A stretch of 57,894 bases of DNA from Ohessyouella blattaphilus (GTDB taxonomy: Bacteria; Bacillota; Clostridia; Lachnospirales; Lachnospiraceae): positions 1 through 57,894 of the forward strand of contig NZ_JAMXOC010000021.1 of NCBI RefSeq assembly GCF_024721265.1, given 5' to 3'. The stretch's first letter is position 1. Every line of letters begins with the position of its first letter. Below are positions 34,255 through 44,500 of this stretch, piece by piece. Both the position numbers and the translations under genes were made by a program. The notes under the pieces are model-generated. The model saw nothing but the letters and a program-made list of their open reading frames with translations. It did no database searches and was not told the DNA's origin.

Positions 34255-35806
34255 GAAATTATTTACCAAATCATTCAAGAAACTATCGGCATTATTACTG
34301 GCTTTATCTGTACTTGTCGGCACCGTCCTAAGCGTTAGCGCTGCCACAGATGACGTACCCGATGCTTCCATTAAGGGAAGCATTACTGTTCACAAGTACG
34401 GCACCGATCACCAACCGACCACACCGGCTAACGGCCTCGAGATTACCGATAACGCGGTGCTCAGTAAGTTCGGAACGCCTCTTCAAGGTGTCGGCTTTAC
34501 CCTTTTTATAATTGATGAAAACTATCCTATTACCCATACCACTACCGCAGCGGATGCCCTAGCTAACTCTACTCTGGCAAAAGCTGAAGAATTTACCAAC
34601 GCTCAAGGAGTAATTACTTGGGATGAACTAGATGCCGTTAGATACTACGTCCTCGTAGAGACCGCACCGCCAACTGGTGAATATGAAATCATGGAACCCA
34701 CCATTATTTCTGTACCTTATGGCTATAACCACGCTGGCGCAAATAGCAAGTGGAATTACGACGTTCACGTCTATCCTAAAAACATCAATAGTGAAAAAGT
34801 AACCAAGACTGGTCCTACTAATCCCGACGGCTACAAAGTTGGCGATGAAGTCATCTGGACAATCAATGGTCGTGTACCTGTTAAACTTCGCTTAGGCGAG
34901 CCTGGTGCCTACACCTATGGTCACCTACGCTTTGTCGATATCTTAGACGAACGCCTTACTTATAATGAAACCAACACCGTAGTATCCATGATTACAGCTG
35001 GTGGAACAAAAACCGCTTTAACACCGACCACCGATTATACAATTACCGAAGACTCCTCAACTAACAAGATTACCATCGACTTCACAAGGGATGGTATGGA
35101 CAACTTAGTGGATAACAACGCTGGTCGTGTAGAAATCAAACTTGCTACTAATGTAAACAGCAAAGCAACAAAACCAAGCGCAGGCGATGATGATCTAACC
35201 ATTATCAATGATGTAGATATAGAATTTAAAAATGCTGACGATAGCGAAGGCTCTTCAGCAAAACCAGAAGATAAGCCAGACGTTAAGCTTAGCTACATCG
35301 AAATTGAAAAAGTAGACTTTAAAGATCCAACTATCTTCCTTGATGGCGCTCAGTTTAAGTTAGCAACTTCCGCTGCTAAAGCTACCGCTGGTGACTTTAT
35401 TAAAGATGCCGCTGGAAACGATATCGTCGTTACTACCGGCGCCGGAACTGGCAAAGACAGTACTGTTTATGCCCATGGATATGCCGCTATCTCTGGACTA
35501 CCAAGAAGTGGCGACAGCGAGGTTAGCTACTACCTCTGCGAGGTAAAAGCACCGAATGCACCTGCTGGCAAAGACTGGGAGTACGTAATGAGACCAGATG
35601 CCATTAAAGTTACCATTCCTGCTAACAATAATGGTACCAAAGTAACGGTAGAGAACACCCGCTTAGGCGATGATGGCCCGGGACCAATCTTCGGTCTACC
35701 ACTTACTGGTGGCATCGGTTCGGTAATCTTCGTCTTAGGAGGTATCTTACTTGTTCTTATCGGCATCATTGCCCTACGTAAGACCCGTAAAAGTGAAATG
35801 AAATAA
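34247..35806 (+). CDS. Major (backbone) pilin, LPLTG-anchored
   Basis: The 519 residues have a signal peptide (1-32, ending SVSA), the pilin motif HVYPKN with the polymerising Lys at residue 178, Cna-B-type domains that would form isopeptide bonds, an E-box YYLCEVKAP with Glu432, the sorting signal LPLTG at 484-488, a hydrophobic helix and the tail RKTRKSEMK. A class C sortase links Lys178 of one subunit to the Thr of the next. AGGAGG lies before the start, inside the end of the tip gene. It is followed 15 bases later by the first sortase. Confidence 0.94.
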   Translation: MNKKLFTKSFKKLSALLLALSVLVGTVLSVSAATDDVPDASIKGSITVHKYGTDHQPTTPANGLEITDNAVLSKFGTPLQGVGFTLFIIDENYPITHTTTAADALANSTLAKAEEFTNAQGVITWDELDAVRYYVLVETAPPTGEYEIMEPTIISVPYGYNHAGANSKWNYDVHVYPKNINSEKVTKTGPTNPDGYKVGDEVIWTINGRVPVKLRLGEPGAYTYGHLRFVDILDERLTYNETNTVVSMITAGGTKTALTPTTDYTITEDSSTNKITIDFTRDGMDNLVDNNAGRVEIKLATNVNSKATKPSAGDDDLTIINDVDIEFKNADDSEGSSAKPEDKPDVKLSYIEIEKVDFKDPTIFLDGAQFKLATSAAKATAGDFIKDAAGNDIVVTTGAGTGKDSTVYAHGYAAISGLPRSGDSEVSYYLCEVKAPNAPAGKDWEYVMRPDAIKVTIPANNNGTKVTVENTRLGDDGPGPIFGLPLTGGIGSVIFVLGGILLVLIGIIALRKTRKSEMK

Positions 35807-35821
35807 AAAAAGGATGATACT

Positions 35822-36664
35822 ATGCCAAAGGTTGCAAAATCAAAAATTGTAATTGTTTTTATCATTATTCTAGGACTCTGTATAATGGCGTATCCCTTTG
35901 TCGCCTCCTGGTATAACAATCGACATTTTGTATCCGTTGGCAACACGTATACTAGTAAAGTCACTGGCCTAAATGAGGAAATGATTGAAAGCGAATGGCA
36001 CAAGGCCACCGACTACAACAACAGTCTCCGCGGCGACCCGGTCAAAGACCCTTTTATCCCAGGGAGTGGCCGGGCTCTCCCGGATAACTATTTAGAAGTC
36101 CTAAACATCGATGGTGTTATGGGGAAGATTCAGATTCCCACTATCAATGTGGACCTCCCTCTCTATCACGGAACTAGTGATGAAGTATTAAAGAAAGGGG
36201 TCGGGCATATCGAAGGCACCACGTTTCCTATTGGCGATGACGGCCACGCCCTTCTAACTGGGCATACCGGTCTGCCTTCTGCCAAGATGTTTGACGACTT
36301 AATCAAGCTAGAACCAGGCGATGAATTCTTTATTACCATTCTCGATCAGACCTTTGTGTATCAGGTGGACGATATCAAAACCATCCTGCCGGAAGAATTC
36401 TCCGCATACGATATAAACGGTGGCTACTTCGTAACCTTAGTTACCTGTACGCCTTATGGCATCAATTCCCACCGTCTGTTAGTAAGGGGTAAGTTCTCAC
36501 GGATCGCAGTCGAGGAAGAAGTAAAAGCCCAAGAAAAAGAGGAGCCAATAACCCTCTGGCTGATTATCGCCATTTCGGTTGCTTTGCTCCTACTACTAAT
36601 CATCATTATCAAGGTAACCCGCCGGAAACGTCACCTAAAAAGATTGGGTGGTGAAGACGAATGA
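35822..36664 (+). CDS. Class C (pilin) sortase 1
   Basis: The 280 residues have membrane helices at both ends (about 10-28 and 240-260). The lid motif DPF (KDPFIPGSG) precedes the catalytic domain. His is in LLTGHTGLPS and the nucleophilic Cys209 is in TLVTCTPYG, with Arg in HRLLVRGK. The lid and C-terminal helix mark it as a pilus-polymerising sortase. It overlaps the second sortase by four bases. Confidence 0.95.
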   Translation: MPKVAKSKIVIVFIIILGLCIMAYPFVASWYNNRHFVSVGNTYTSKVTGLNEEMIESEWHKATDYNNSLRGDPVKDPFIPGSGRALPDNYLEVLNIDGVMGKIQIPTINVDLPLYHGTSDEVLKKGVGHIEGTTFPIGDDGHALLTGHTGLPSAKMFDDLIKLEPGDEFFITILDQTFVYQVDDIKTILPEEFSAYDINGGYFVTLVTCTPYGINSHRLLVRGKFSRIAVEEEVKAQEKEEPITLWLIIAISVALLLLLIIIIKVTRRKRHLKRLGGEDE

Positions 36665-37347
36665 GAAAAGGAAAACTTATCATCAGAATAATCGGTATCC
36701 TTGCCCTTTCACTTGGCCTATTATTCTTATTACTACCTACTTTTTTTCAGCAGCGCTTCGTACAAACCACGAGAAAACTCGAACAAAACTTTACCGAAAA
36801 AGAAGAAAGCGTCCAATCAGACGCTTTGTACGAATTCCTAAAAGCCGAAAACGAACGGCTATACGCTGAGAAGCAAAAGGATTTGAAAGACCCTTTCTCC
36901 TACGAGATACCCGGCATCAATTTGAGCGCCTTTGGAATCACCGATAACTTAATTGGCTTTCTAACGATTCCGCGAATAGAAGAGACCTTGCCTCTGTACC
37001 TAGGGGCCAACGAACAAAACATGACAAAGGGCGCCGTTCACTTAACGCAGACATCCTATCCCATTGGCGGCAACAATACCAACGTAGTCATCGCTGCCCA
37101 TCGGGGATATTACCAGGCGAATATGTTTCGCCACATAGATAAATTAGAAATTGGGGATAATGTGTATATCAAAAACTTTCGCGAAACCCTTACCTATCAA
37201 GTAGTGGAAACCAAGATTATCAACCCTGACGCCATCAACGAAGTACTAATCAGGGAGCAAAGGGATATGATAACTCTACTGAGTTGCCACCCGTATATGT
37301 ATAATTACAAGCGTTATGTGGTCTATTGCGAAAGGGTAAATAATTGA
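36661..37347 (+). CDS. Class C-like sortase 2
   Basis: The 228 residues have one N-terminal membrane helix and the lid-like motif DPF (LKDPFSYEIPG). His is in IAAHRGYY, Cys209 in TLLSCHPYMYN and Arg in YKRYVVYCER. It lacks the C-terminal membrane helix that sortase 1 has. It may attach the tip pilin or anchor the finished pilus to the wall. The two sortases carry their Cys at the same residue number though their sequences clearly differ. Confidence 0.93.
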   Translation: MRKGKLIIRIIGILALSLGLLFLLLPTFFQQRFVQTTRKLEQNFTEKEESVQSDALYEFLKAENERLYAEKQKDLKDPFSYEIPGINLSAFGITDNLIGFLTIPRIEETLPLYLGANEQNMTKGAVHLTQTSYPIGGNNTNVVIAAHRGYYQANMFRHIDKLEIGDNVYIKNFRETLTYQVVETKIINPDAINEVLIREQRDMITLLSCHPYMYNYKRYVVYCERVNN

Positions 37348-37360
37348 GAGGGGGAAAGTT

Positions 37361-37612
37361 ATGAACTACAAAATACAACAAACACTAGAGAACTACCTTA
37401 AAGAAGAGCCCTTCTACGAAGTAAGTAGCTTTCTGGGAAAGATGCTCCTTACGGATTTTCCAGAGGATTTTTTTCTAAAAGGCCGCTTTTTCTTTAAGTA
37501 CTTTAGACCCGCTTCTGGTAAGCAAGTCTATATCGCCATGGACTCTCGCTCTAAGGAGACCAAGGCGTTTCACCTGAAAGAGACTGCTCTTAAATGGTGC
37601 AGGGAAGGATAA
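37361..37612 (+). CDS. Small protein ending the pilus operon
   Basis: The 83 residues start 13 bases after sortase 2 with GAGAGGGGGAAAG before the ATG, so it is probably translated. It is soluble, basic and aromatic-rich (FFLKGRFFFKYFRP) with no signal peptide or membrane segment. I do not recognise the family. Its place suggests a cytoplasmic accessory to pilus assembly or control, but this is inference from position only. Confidence 0.6.
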   Translation: MNYKIQQTLENYLKEEPFYEVSSFLGKMLLTDFPEDFFLKGRFFFKYFRPASGKQVYIAMDSRSKETKAFHLKETALKWCREG

Positions 37613-37621
37613 TGGGTATAT

Positions 37622-37652
37622 AAAGAGCGGGCGATGGTATCGCCCGCTCTTT
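37622..37652. terminator. Bidirectional terminator between pilus operon and beta-helix protein
   Basis: A perfect 14-bp stem (AAAGAGCGGGCGAT at 37622-37635, mirrored at 37639-37652) with a GGT loop lies between two convergent genes. Its right arm reaches the stop codon of the 1,254-residue protein. The U-run is short on both sides. Confidence 0.75.
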
Positions 37653-40600
37653 AATGTCTCACTCTTTTATATAAAAGCACTGAGAAGATTGAAAGCAAAG
37701 AGAGAAGCAAAAAGACTAATCCAGTAAAGACTGCACCGTCTCCAGAAGCCACCTGACCAGCTTTCGTTTTCGTAGTTTTACTAGGGCTCGCTACTGGCTT
37801 TTCTTCTATAATATTAAACGGAAGAATAACTGTACCGCTAAAGTTCCCAGCCTCGGTAGCACTAACGATTACTTCTGCCGTGCCACCCTTCACGTTTTTT
37901 GTATATTCCACACGGTAGTCGTCTGGCTGTAACAACGGCTCCAAGCTAGTAAGTGTAGGTTTAATCACATCGCCAGTGTATTGCTGATCTGGAACATTGC
38001 CAAACATAGATCCTTGTAATGGCTTCTTGTCAATGACCACCGTTTCACTGCCGCTGACATCTTCAAAGTTTTCTCTCACCACTCGGTAAAAGACGGTATG
38101 AGTTCCTGCTCGAGAAAAATCAGGACATTCCTCAGATAGCTCCTTCTCGTCTGCCGTTAAGCAATAGTATACTGTTCCCCCTTCCGGCTCAACCGTAATC
38201 GTGTGTTCTGCGCCGTCGTACTCCCCAGTAAACCCAGTCGCATTTACTGTTTGCGTTGCTGGATTAATCGCGAAATTCTTCGTAATACTGCCTGAATAAT
38301 TCCCAGTCTCTGTCGCTTGCACCATGACACTTGCCTCACCTACCACAATATTATCTTTATAGCTCACCTCGTAATCACTCTCTGTAATTAACGACGGACT
38401 TCCGTCTGTTACCGTCACGCTTGGCGTTAACGCTTCCCCAGTATAAGTCTGTGCTGTGCTAATATCTACCATATCGTCTGCAAGAGACTTCTTCGTAATG
38501 GTAACCGAGGCGCTTCCCCACTCAGGATTATAGTTGCTTCGAGTAATATAATAATATGTGGTATAAATCCCCACATTGGTAAATTTAGCCGGAGTTATCG
38601 CTAACGTAGTAGTATCCAAAGTCCCCGCTTCTGCCGCTTCTGCCGCTTCTATAATACTAGCATCCTGACTGTAAAAGATGCTTGCGCCTTCAGCGCTCAC
38701 AGCAATACTGTGCTCTTCGCCATCGTAATCCGCCTCATAAGAAGTAGGTGTAACGGTTTGGTCCGCTGGTACGATTAAAAAGGTCCGTGTTGCTGTGCCA
38801 GAATAATTCCCGCCTTCCGTGGCTGTTAGAATTACACTTGCTTGACCAACATCGGTGTTATTCTCATAACTTACACTGTAGTCGTTATTAGAAATCACTG
38901 TTGGGTCACCATCTGTAACAACAGGAGTTGGCGTAATCGCTGATTCTGTATAGGTAATATCGCTAATCGCAGCAATCATATCCGCTGCTATAGGTTTCTT
39001 GATTATACTGCCCTTTACCGTACTACTTGCCGGCGCCGCATAGTTATTGCTTGCCGCCCCCCATAAAGAATAATTAACCGTTACGTTTTTATTTACACCT
39101 GCACTTGCAGACTCAAAGGCAACACTTGGAGTCACGCCTACATCATCTCCTGCTAGCTTTCCCGTTATCGTCACCGGACTAGTCAATGTCGCTGAAGTCG
39201 TTCCATCATATATTTTATCCTCAGCTGCGATACCAGAGGCACTTAACTGTTTTTTAGCAACCGTCACGGTCACGTCATGAGTAGACTCTCTATATGTCGA
39301 AGTATCTTCGGGCACAAACTTTCTAGTAAGTGTATGCGTTCCAACTGGCAATCTATCTATAGATACCCCTTCTGCTACGACAAATGAAAATTCACCCTTG
39401 ACATCTCCTGAACTCTCCCCTGTTAGAGCGATGTATGTCAAGGCATCGCCGTAAGTTGATACCACCCTATCTGCCCACGTAATGTCTGCAGGTACAAGTC
39501 TCTTGGTCAGAATAATATTATCAGAGATACTACTTTCCTCCGCTTGACTTCCCGGGAAACTTACAAAGGCCTCATAGATACTATCATCTGGTGGCATCCA
39601 GCGATCAAATTTTGTCTTTCCCTTTTCATCTGTCGGTATCGTTTGTGAATAAATAATTTTCCCACTTTCGTCACATACATAAAAGGTAACCGGTTGTTCG
39701 CTAACATTGCCATCACCTGTTAAAATCGCTTCTATAATAAAGGCGCCTTCTTCATCCTTTTCTGCCTTTATTTGTAATTCTGTAGGCTTTTGCTCGTCTG
39801 ACGCTTTTCCATATATAGGGTAGATAACAACATCCTTGGTAACCTCAAACCTTAAGGGGTTATCCTTAGATTTATCTTCCGTATGAGCGCTTCCATCAGC
39901 GTTCTTCCATTCATCAAAATAGTATCCCGCATCGGGAGTTGTAATAATCTCAACCTTATCGCCAGCCTTATATACATCTCCATAAACCGTAGCTCCGTGA
40001 ACGAGACCGTGAGCTGTCGCCGGATTATGAACCAACTTCACCATATAAAGATCCGTTGTGCTAAACACCGTGCTACCAATTCCATCACCTCGAGCCCCTC
40101 CGAGCTGATCTGTTGTCACCCTTTTGGCCGTCTCATCAGTCAAAGTACTCTTGCTCCATATCCCTTCGTAATTGCTGTACCAGGATCCATCCTCGTTTCT
40201 ATAGGCAAAAATCGGCGTCTCTGCAAAAGGATCAAAAGCCGTTGGTACCCCTTGTGTTAAAAAGCCGGCTGTTGGACTTTTGAGTGCTGGCACCGCCGTA
40301 TACGCACCTGCTGGTTGGTAGTTATAGGGCTGAAACACAGTACTGGTTCCCGTTTCGCTGCCATCAGCTGCTAATACTTTTGCCGTGGCGCCGCCACTAA
40401 AGATTATATCGTCTGAACCATCTTTTTTCCCGGAGTATGAAATCAGGTTATAGCCTGCAATCTCCGCGCTCGCTTCATGAGTAACCGAGCTAACCACCTT
40501 GTAATTCGATAAAGAAGTGCCAAAGACACTAGCATAAGTCGAAAAGTCATCAAGTATATACGTTCCGTCTGATAATCGGTAGTTATAGGCAAAAAGACAA

Positions 40601-41415
40601 TTAACCAATACCGACTTACTTCCTCTTAAAGCACCGCCATCACGAGATGAATTATAAGTAACATTTCCCGAGAAGGTAGAGTTCATGATATAAGCCATAC
40701 CGAAATAATCATTAATAGCACCACCAAGTTCGGTACTCTTATTATTGGCAAAGGTACAGCTATTCACATAAAGTTGTCCTTGGTTCTCAGCCGCGCCACC
40801 ACCGCCACCGGCACTCAAGCTACGATTCTCGCTCATACTCGAGTTCTCAACTACCATAGTTGCACCGCCAGTATTTAAGAAACCACCGCCATAGTTCGCC
40901 CCATTGCGGTTAATAACCGAATTTATAATCCGTGTAACACCTGCATTGTATATTCCGCCCCCTGTACTTCCACTTCCACCACAGTTGGTGATAGTGACTT
41001 GACTTAGTGACATCTCCACACTACTGCCAACATAAATACCACCACCTTGAACATTTCCACCGGAAATTTTAAGGTTATTAATCGAAATATTCTTTCCCGC
41101 GGTGGCCGCATAAAAGACACGAAACGCTGAAGGCTTTGAATTAAGAATCCCCGAGTCGTGAAGACCTGGTTCTGGTACCCGAATCCAGTTACCATTTCCC
41201 TGGATGGTTACTGACTTGCTCAAATTCACTTGGCTCGTTACCACAATATCATAACTGATACTGATTACATCACCGTCATTAACTTTACCAAGCGCATCTA
41301 CTAACTCCTGATACGTTGCTACTTCATAGGTCGTAGGCGCTGCTTCTGCGTCCGTTTTTGCTAACAGAAGGCATAGCCCCGTCGCCAATAGTAAAAACAA
41401 CACTTTTTTCCTCAT
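37651..41415 (-). CDS. Large surface protein with Pmp-like beta-helix and YDG/Ig-like repeats
   Basis: The 1,254 residues have a signal peptide (1-25, ending AEA) and a right-handed beta-helix rich in GGGI/GGAI and FxxN motifs (about 90-290, for example CTFANNKSTELGGAI), like Chlamydia Pmp repeats. An InlB-like segment (about 480-540), a YDG domain (KIYDGTTSATLTSP) and three copies of a roughly 165-residue repeat (TYTE/TYTG ... GNYSG ... YDGEEH) follow. A C-terminal membrane helix with the tail KRVRH ends it. No LPxTG-type motif precedes that helix although sortases are adjacent. It is probably an adhesin. It has its own promoter at 41450-41478. Confidence 0.88.
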   Translation of the reverse strand: MRKKVLFLLLATGLCLLLAKTDAEAAPTTYEVATYQELVDALGKVNDGDVISISYDIVVTSQVNLSKSVTIQGNGNWIRVPEPGLHDSGILNSKPSAFRVFYAATAGKNISINNLKISGGNVQGGGIYVGSSVEMSLSQVTITNCGGSGSTGGGIYNAGVTRIINSVINRNGANYGGGFLNTGGATMVVENSSMSENRSLSAGGGGGAAENQGQLYVNSCTFANNKSTELGGAINDYFGMAYIMNSTFSGNVTYNSSRDGGALRGSKSVLVNCLFAYNYRLSDGTYILDDFSTYASVFGTSLSNYKVVSSVTHEASAEIAGYNLISYSGKKDGSDDIIFSGGATAKVLAADGSETGTSTVFQPYNYQPAGAYTAVPALKSPTAGFLTQGVPTAFDPFAETPIFAYRNEDGSWYSNYEGIWSKSTLTDETAKRVTTDQLGGARGDGIGSTVFSTTDLYMVKLVHNPATAHGLVHGATVYGDVYKAGDKVEIITTPDAGYYFDEWKNADGSAHTEDKSKDNPLRFEVTKDVVIYPIYGKASDEQKPTELQIKAEKDEEGAFIIEAILTGDGNVSEQPVTFYVCDESGKIIYSQTIPTDEKGKTKFDRWMPPDDSIYEAFVSFPGSQAEESSISDNIILTKRLVPADITWADRVVSTYGDALTYIALTGESSGDVKGEFSFVVAEGVSIDRLPVGTHTLTRKFVPEDTSTYRESTHDVTVTVAKKQLSASGIAAEDKIYDGTTSATLTSPVTITGKLAGDDVGVTPSVAFESASAGVNKNVTVNYSLWGAASNNYAAPASSTVKGSIIKKPIAADMIAAISDITYTESAITPTPVVTDGDPTVISNNDYSVSYENNTDVGQASVILTATEGGNYSGTATRTFLIVPADQTVTPTSYEADYDGEEHSIAVSAEGASIFYSQDASIIEAAEAAEAGTLDTTTLAITPAKFTNVGIYTTYYYITRSNYNPEWGSASVTITKKSLADDMVDISTAQTYTGEALTPSVTVTDGSPSLITESDYEVSYKDNIVVGEASVMVQATETGNYSGSITKNFAINPATQTVNATGFTGEYDGAEHTITVEPEGGTVYYCLTADEKELSEECPDFSRAGTHTVFYRVVRENFEDVSGSETVVIDKKPLQGSMFGNVPDQQYTGDVIKPTLTSLEPLLQPDDYRVEYTKNVKGGTAEVIVSATEAGNFSGTVILPFNIIEEKPVASPSKTTKTKAGQVASGDGAVFTGLVFLLLSLLSIFSVLLYKRVRH

Positions 41416-41449
41416 GTCTCATCCTCCACATAATCCCACCATTACACAA

Positions 41450-41478
41450 ATTATACTTTATGGGATACTGCTTCACAA
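41450..41478 (-). promoter_or_regulatory. Predicted promoter of the beta-helix protein
   Basis: The minus strand reads TTGTGA (41473-41478), 17 bp and TATAAT (41450-41455). The spacer contains GCAGTATCC, similar to the boxes in front of the pilus operon. Confidence 0.55.
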
Positions 41479-41509
41479 TAAACACAATCTTTTTTTTTAT
41501 AAACATTTA

Positions 41510-41555
41510 ATAAAAATGAATGCCTCACTAGTCATATACAACTAGCGAGGCATTC
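41510..41555 (-). terminator. Intrinsic terminator after the giant InlB-repeat gene
   Basis: A 15-bp stem (41518-41532 with 41541-41555) is followed on the minus strand by ATTTTTATT. It lies eight bases after the stop codon of the 2,921-residue protein. Confidence 0.85.
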
Positions 41556-41563
41556 GTTTTTTA

Positions 41564-44500
41564 CTATTGAGATTTTCTTCTATCTCCAATCTTCACTAAA
41601 ACTTTGTTTTTAATTATATGAAGTAAATAGCCAATAACTAGGCAAAGAATATAGATAAGCCAGTGCCAAGAAAAGCTTACGCTACTTTTAGCAAATGCTA
41701 CCTCGACCACCCCTTCGGCGTCCTCACCTAGATAATAATAGCCATCTGACTTCTGCTTAAGAGTTTTCCCCTCTTCGGCAACCGTCTTAAGCTTATAGCC
41801 TTTATCAGCGCTTACTTCTACCAGCCGCTGACCTGCTGGCGTTAACCATACTTTCAATAATCCGCCTTCTAGGCGAAGGGTTAAGACTAGCTTATCCGTC
41901 TTGTCTCCCGTTTCCTTTTCAGGACTTTCGTCACTGGTGATAGTAACTTTATTAAGCACATCTCCATTCGCCTGGGTCGTCGTCTCTACTTGCCCGCTAC
42001 TGGTACTGGCATTTGGTGCTGGAGTCGGTACCGGTGTCGTCTCCGGCGTCGGTACCGGTGTTGGCGTATAGTCCCATTTTGCGTAGAACACCAGGTTCTC
42101 CGCATCCGTCGCTTCTATTCGCCCTTTGGCAAGGGCATAGCTCGCATCGGCATACCACCCGGCAAATGTATACTCCGGTCGCTCTGGTAGCGGTATCGAA
42201 AAGCCGTTCTCATATTCACCGTAGATATAGCCACTAGGGGCATTCTCTGGTAACCACCCGCCATCTAAAACATATTTGACCGTATAGCCCTCGGTTCTCC
42301 AGACCGGGTAAAAGGTTACATTATACTCTGGCACTACATAGCTAGAACCAACTGCATAAATCGTCCCCTGAGGTTCTTCGCTTCTTGCCATTACACTAGC
42401 GGCATGAATAGGCTCTAAGACCTTTTCGCACCACCCAGTAAAGACATGACCTTCTTTCTCCACATCAATATCTGGTAGCACGATTCTTTGGCCGGCTACA
42501 GCATTCTCCGGTATCGGTGGTGTCCCCAGACCCTCTGTATCGTAACTAATAACCACGGGCACCGGTGCCTTTTCCCACTGAGCAATCAGCTCCGTCTGTC
42601 CGCCAATCAAAAAGCTGGCACCGCTTTGGTAAACGGTATTGCTAACCGGATCCAACCAGCCGCTAAATAGATACTCGGCAAGCTCTGGTGTAGTCTGGGT
42701 AACTGTCGCTGTCGTTCCGGCTTCATAAAAGAGTCCTTCTTCAATCACTTCTGGCGAGCCACCGTTCGTATTATATGTAATCTTATAGACTTGGTTCTCT
42801 TCAAACCATACCGCTCGGAAATTTACATCGCCCTTTGGCATGGCAAATTCTGCTCCAGGGGCAAAACGATTTCCGGCCACATCGCTCCAGCCGACAAAAG
42901 CATATCCTTCTTTCGTCGGTATTTGACTCGTAATCTGCACCTTGTCATTCTCCTGATAAGGCGTCTCATCTTGAATTCCCTCTGCATCATAATACACTCG
43001 GTATGATCGATCTTCTCGCTCCCATTTGGCAATTAATGTATACGTCTCTCCCTCTGCTAGGACTGGCAAGGTGAAGATCTCTCCTGGAAGCCAAGGTTCT
43101 CCGTTTTCGCCATCTTTTCCTCTTCCGTCTCGGTCAAGCCATCCAGCAAAAGCTGCATCGGCTAGCACAGGTTCTTCAAGTGGTAGCGTAACCGTTTCCT
43201 CGCTACCTACCACTAACGGTGCAAAATCACCAATTTCGTCCACAGCGCCCCGCAGGTCAAAAGCAAGACTACCTTGAACATAAGTCCAGGTCGCTTTTAG
43301 CGTCACCTTTTCGCCTGGATCAATTCTCGGCATAACAAACTGCTCCCCTGCCTCATATACCTGCTCGTTTCCGCTCGTATCTTTATAGAGCCACCCGGTA
43401 AAGGTTGCACTTTCTCTAGTCGGTACAGCAGTCGGAAGGGTCACCGATGTGTCACTTCCACATTCAATATCACCAAAGTCTCCACTACCGCCATTTAACT
43501 CAAAGACTATGTTACCTAGATTGACTTGCCACATACCGCTAAATGCTACTTGTTCATCCGGCATAAGGAAACTCTGCATCTCGCTACCGCCACTACCCTT
43601 TATGTAGATATCATCGGTGGTCTGCCAGCCTGAGAAGGTATAGCCTTTAAAGGGGCTGCCGCCCACACTCGGTTCTCCTTGCACCACCACCGTCGTCCCG
43701 TATGCGTGTTCCTGGGTCTTATCATAGGTTGGCGCTCCTTGAATACTATCCTCATTCGCTACTTGGTAAATTACCGGATGAGTATTTCTTAGATAATATA
43801 TGCGGATTTTTAGTGAACCATCCGCCTGAATACTGAGGGGTTCATCAAGCCACTGACCTGGTAGCAAGCCACTGGTCTGGTACACGGTCTTGGTATAATC
43901 TGTTGTAAACCCACTATACGTGCGAATCTCGTTGACAATATCCACCAACTCGTCTAGACGACCTTTCTTCACTTCTGTTTCATTGACAGCATAGCGGTCA
44001 TCCTCACTGGTATACTCACTCGCCTCCTGCATATGAATCAGCTCATACTCTACCTCGCCCTTGGCATAAATTGCGTACACCGTCAAGTCCGTTTTAAAAT
44101 CATGAACCGTCACCGGCGCTCCGCCTTCAGGCTTCTCTTTGCTAATCGGCGCATCCGCCCAGTATTTAAACTCGTAACCCATTCGCGGGGTGGGCTGTCG
44201 ATATTCTGATAATAAAACCTCTGTCCCGTAGCTCCGCGTCTGGATAGACGGTCCCGTACCACTAACCCCAGGGAAAGCTTCAAATTCTAAACGATACCTT
44301 ACCTCCTCGTAAACGGCTGTAAAGCCTACATCCTTCGTAATCGGATAAGAAGCGACTTGTTGCCACGTCTCCAGATTGATCGTCTGCTCGGCATTCGAGA
44401 TACTCCAGTATACAAAACGTTCACCCGCCTGTTCAGGGGGCTGTACTTCTGAAACTTGATTATCACCTAAGGTGGTATTATGAGCGATACTATATTCTGC

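Noticed and set aside
36648-36869. 73-codon frame at the junction of the two sortase genes
   Set aside because: It overlaps sortase 2 in another phase and reads as a basic, structureless peptide.
38000-39500. Recent DNA duplication inside the 1,254-residue surface gene
   Set aside because: The protein repeats are clear, but I see no long identical DNA stretches, so they look like old diverged domain copies.
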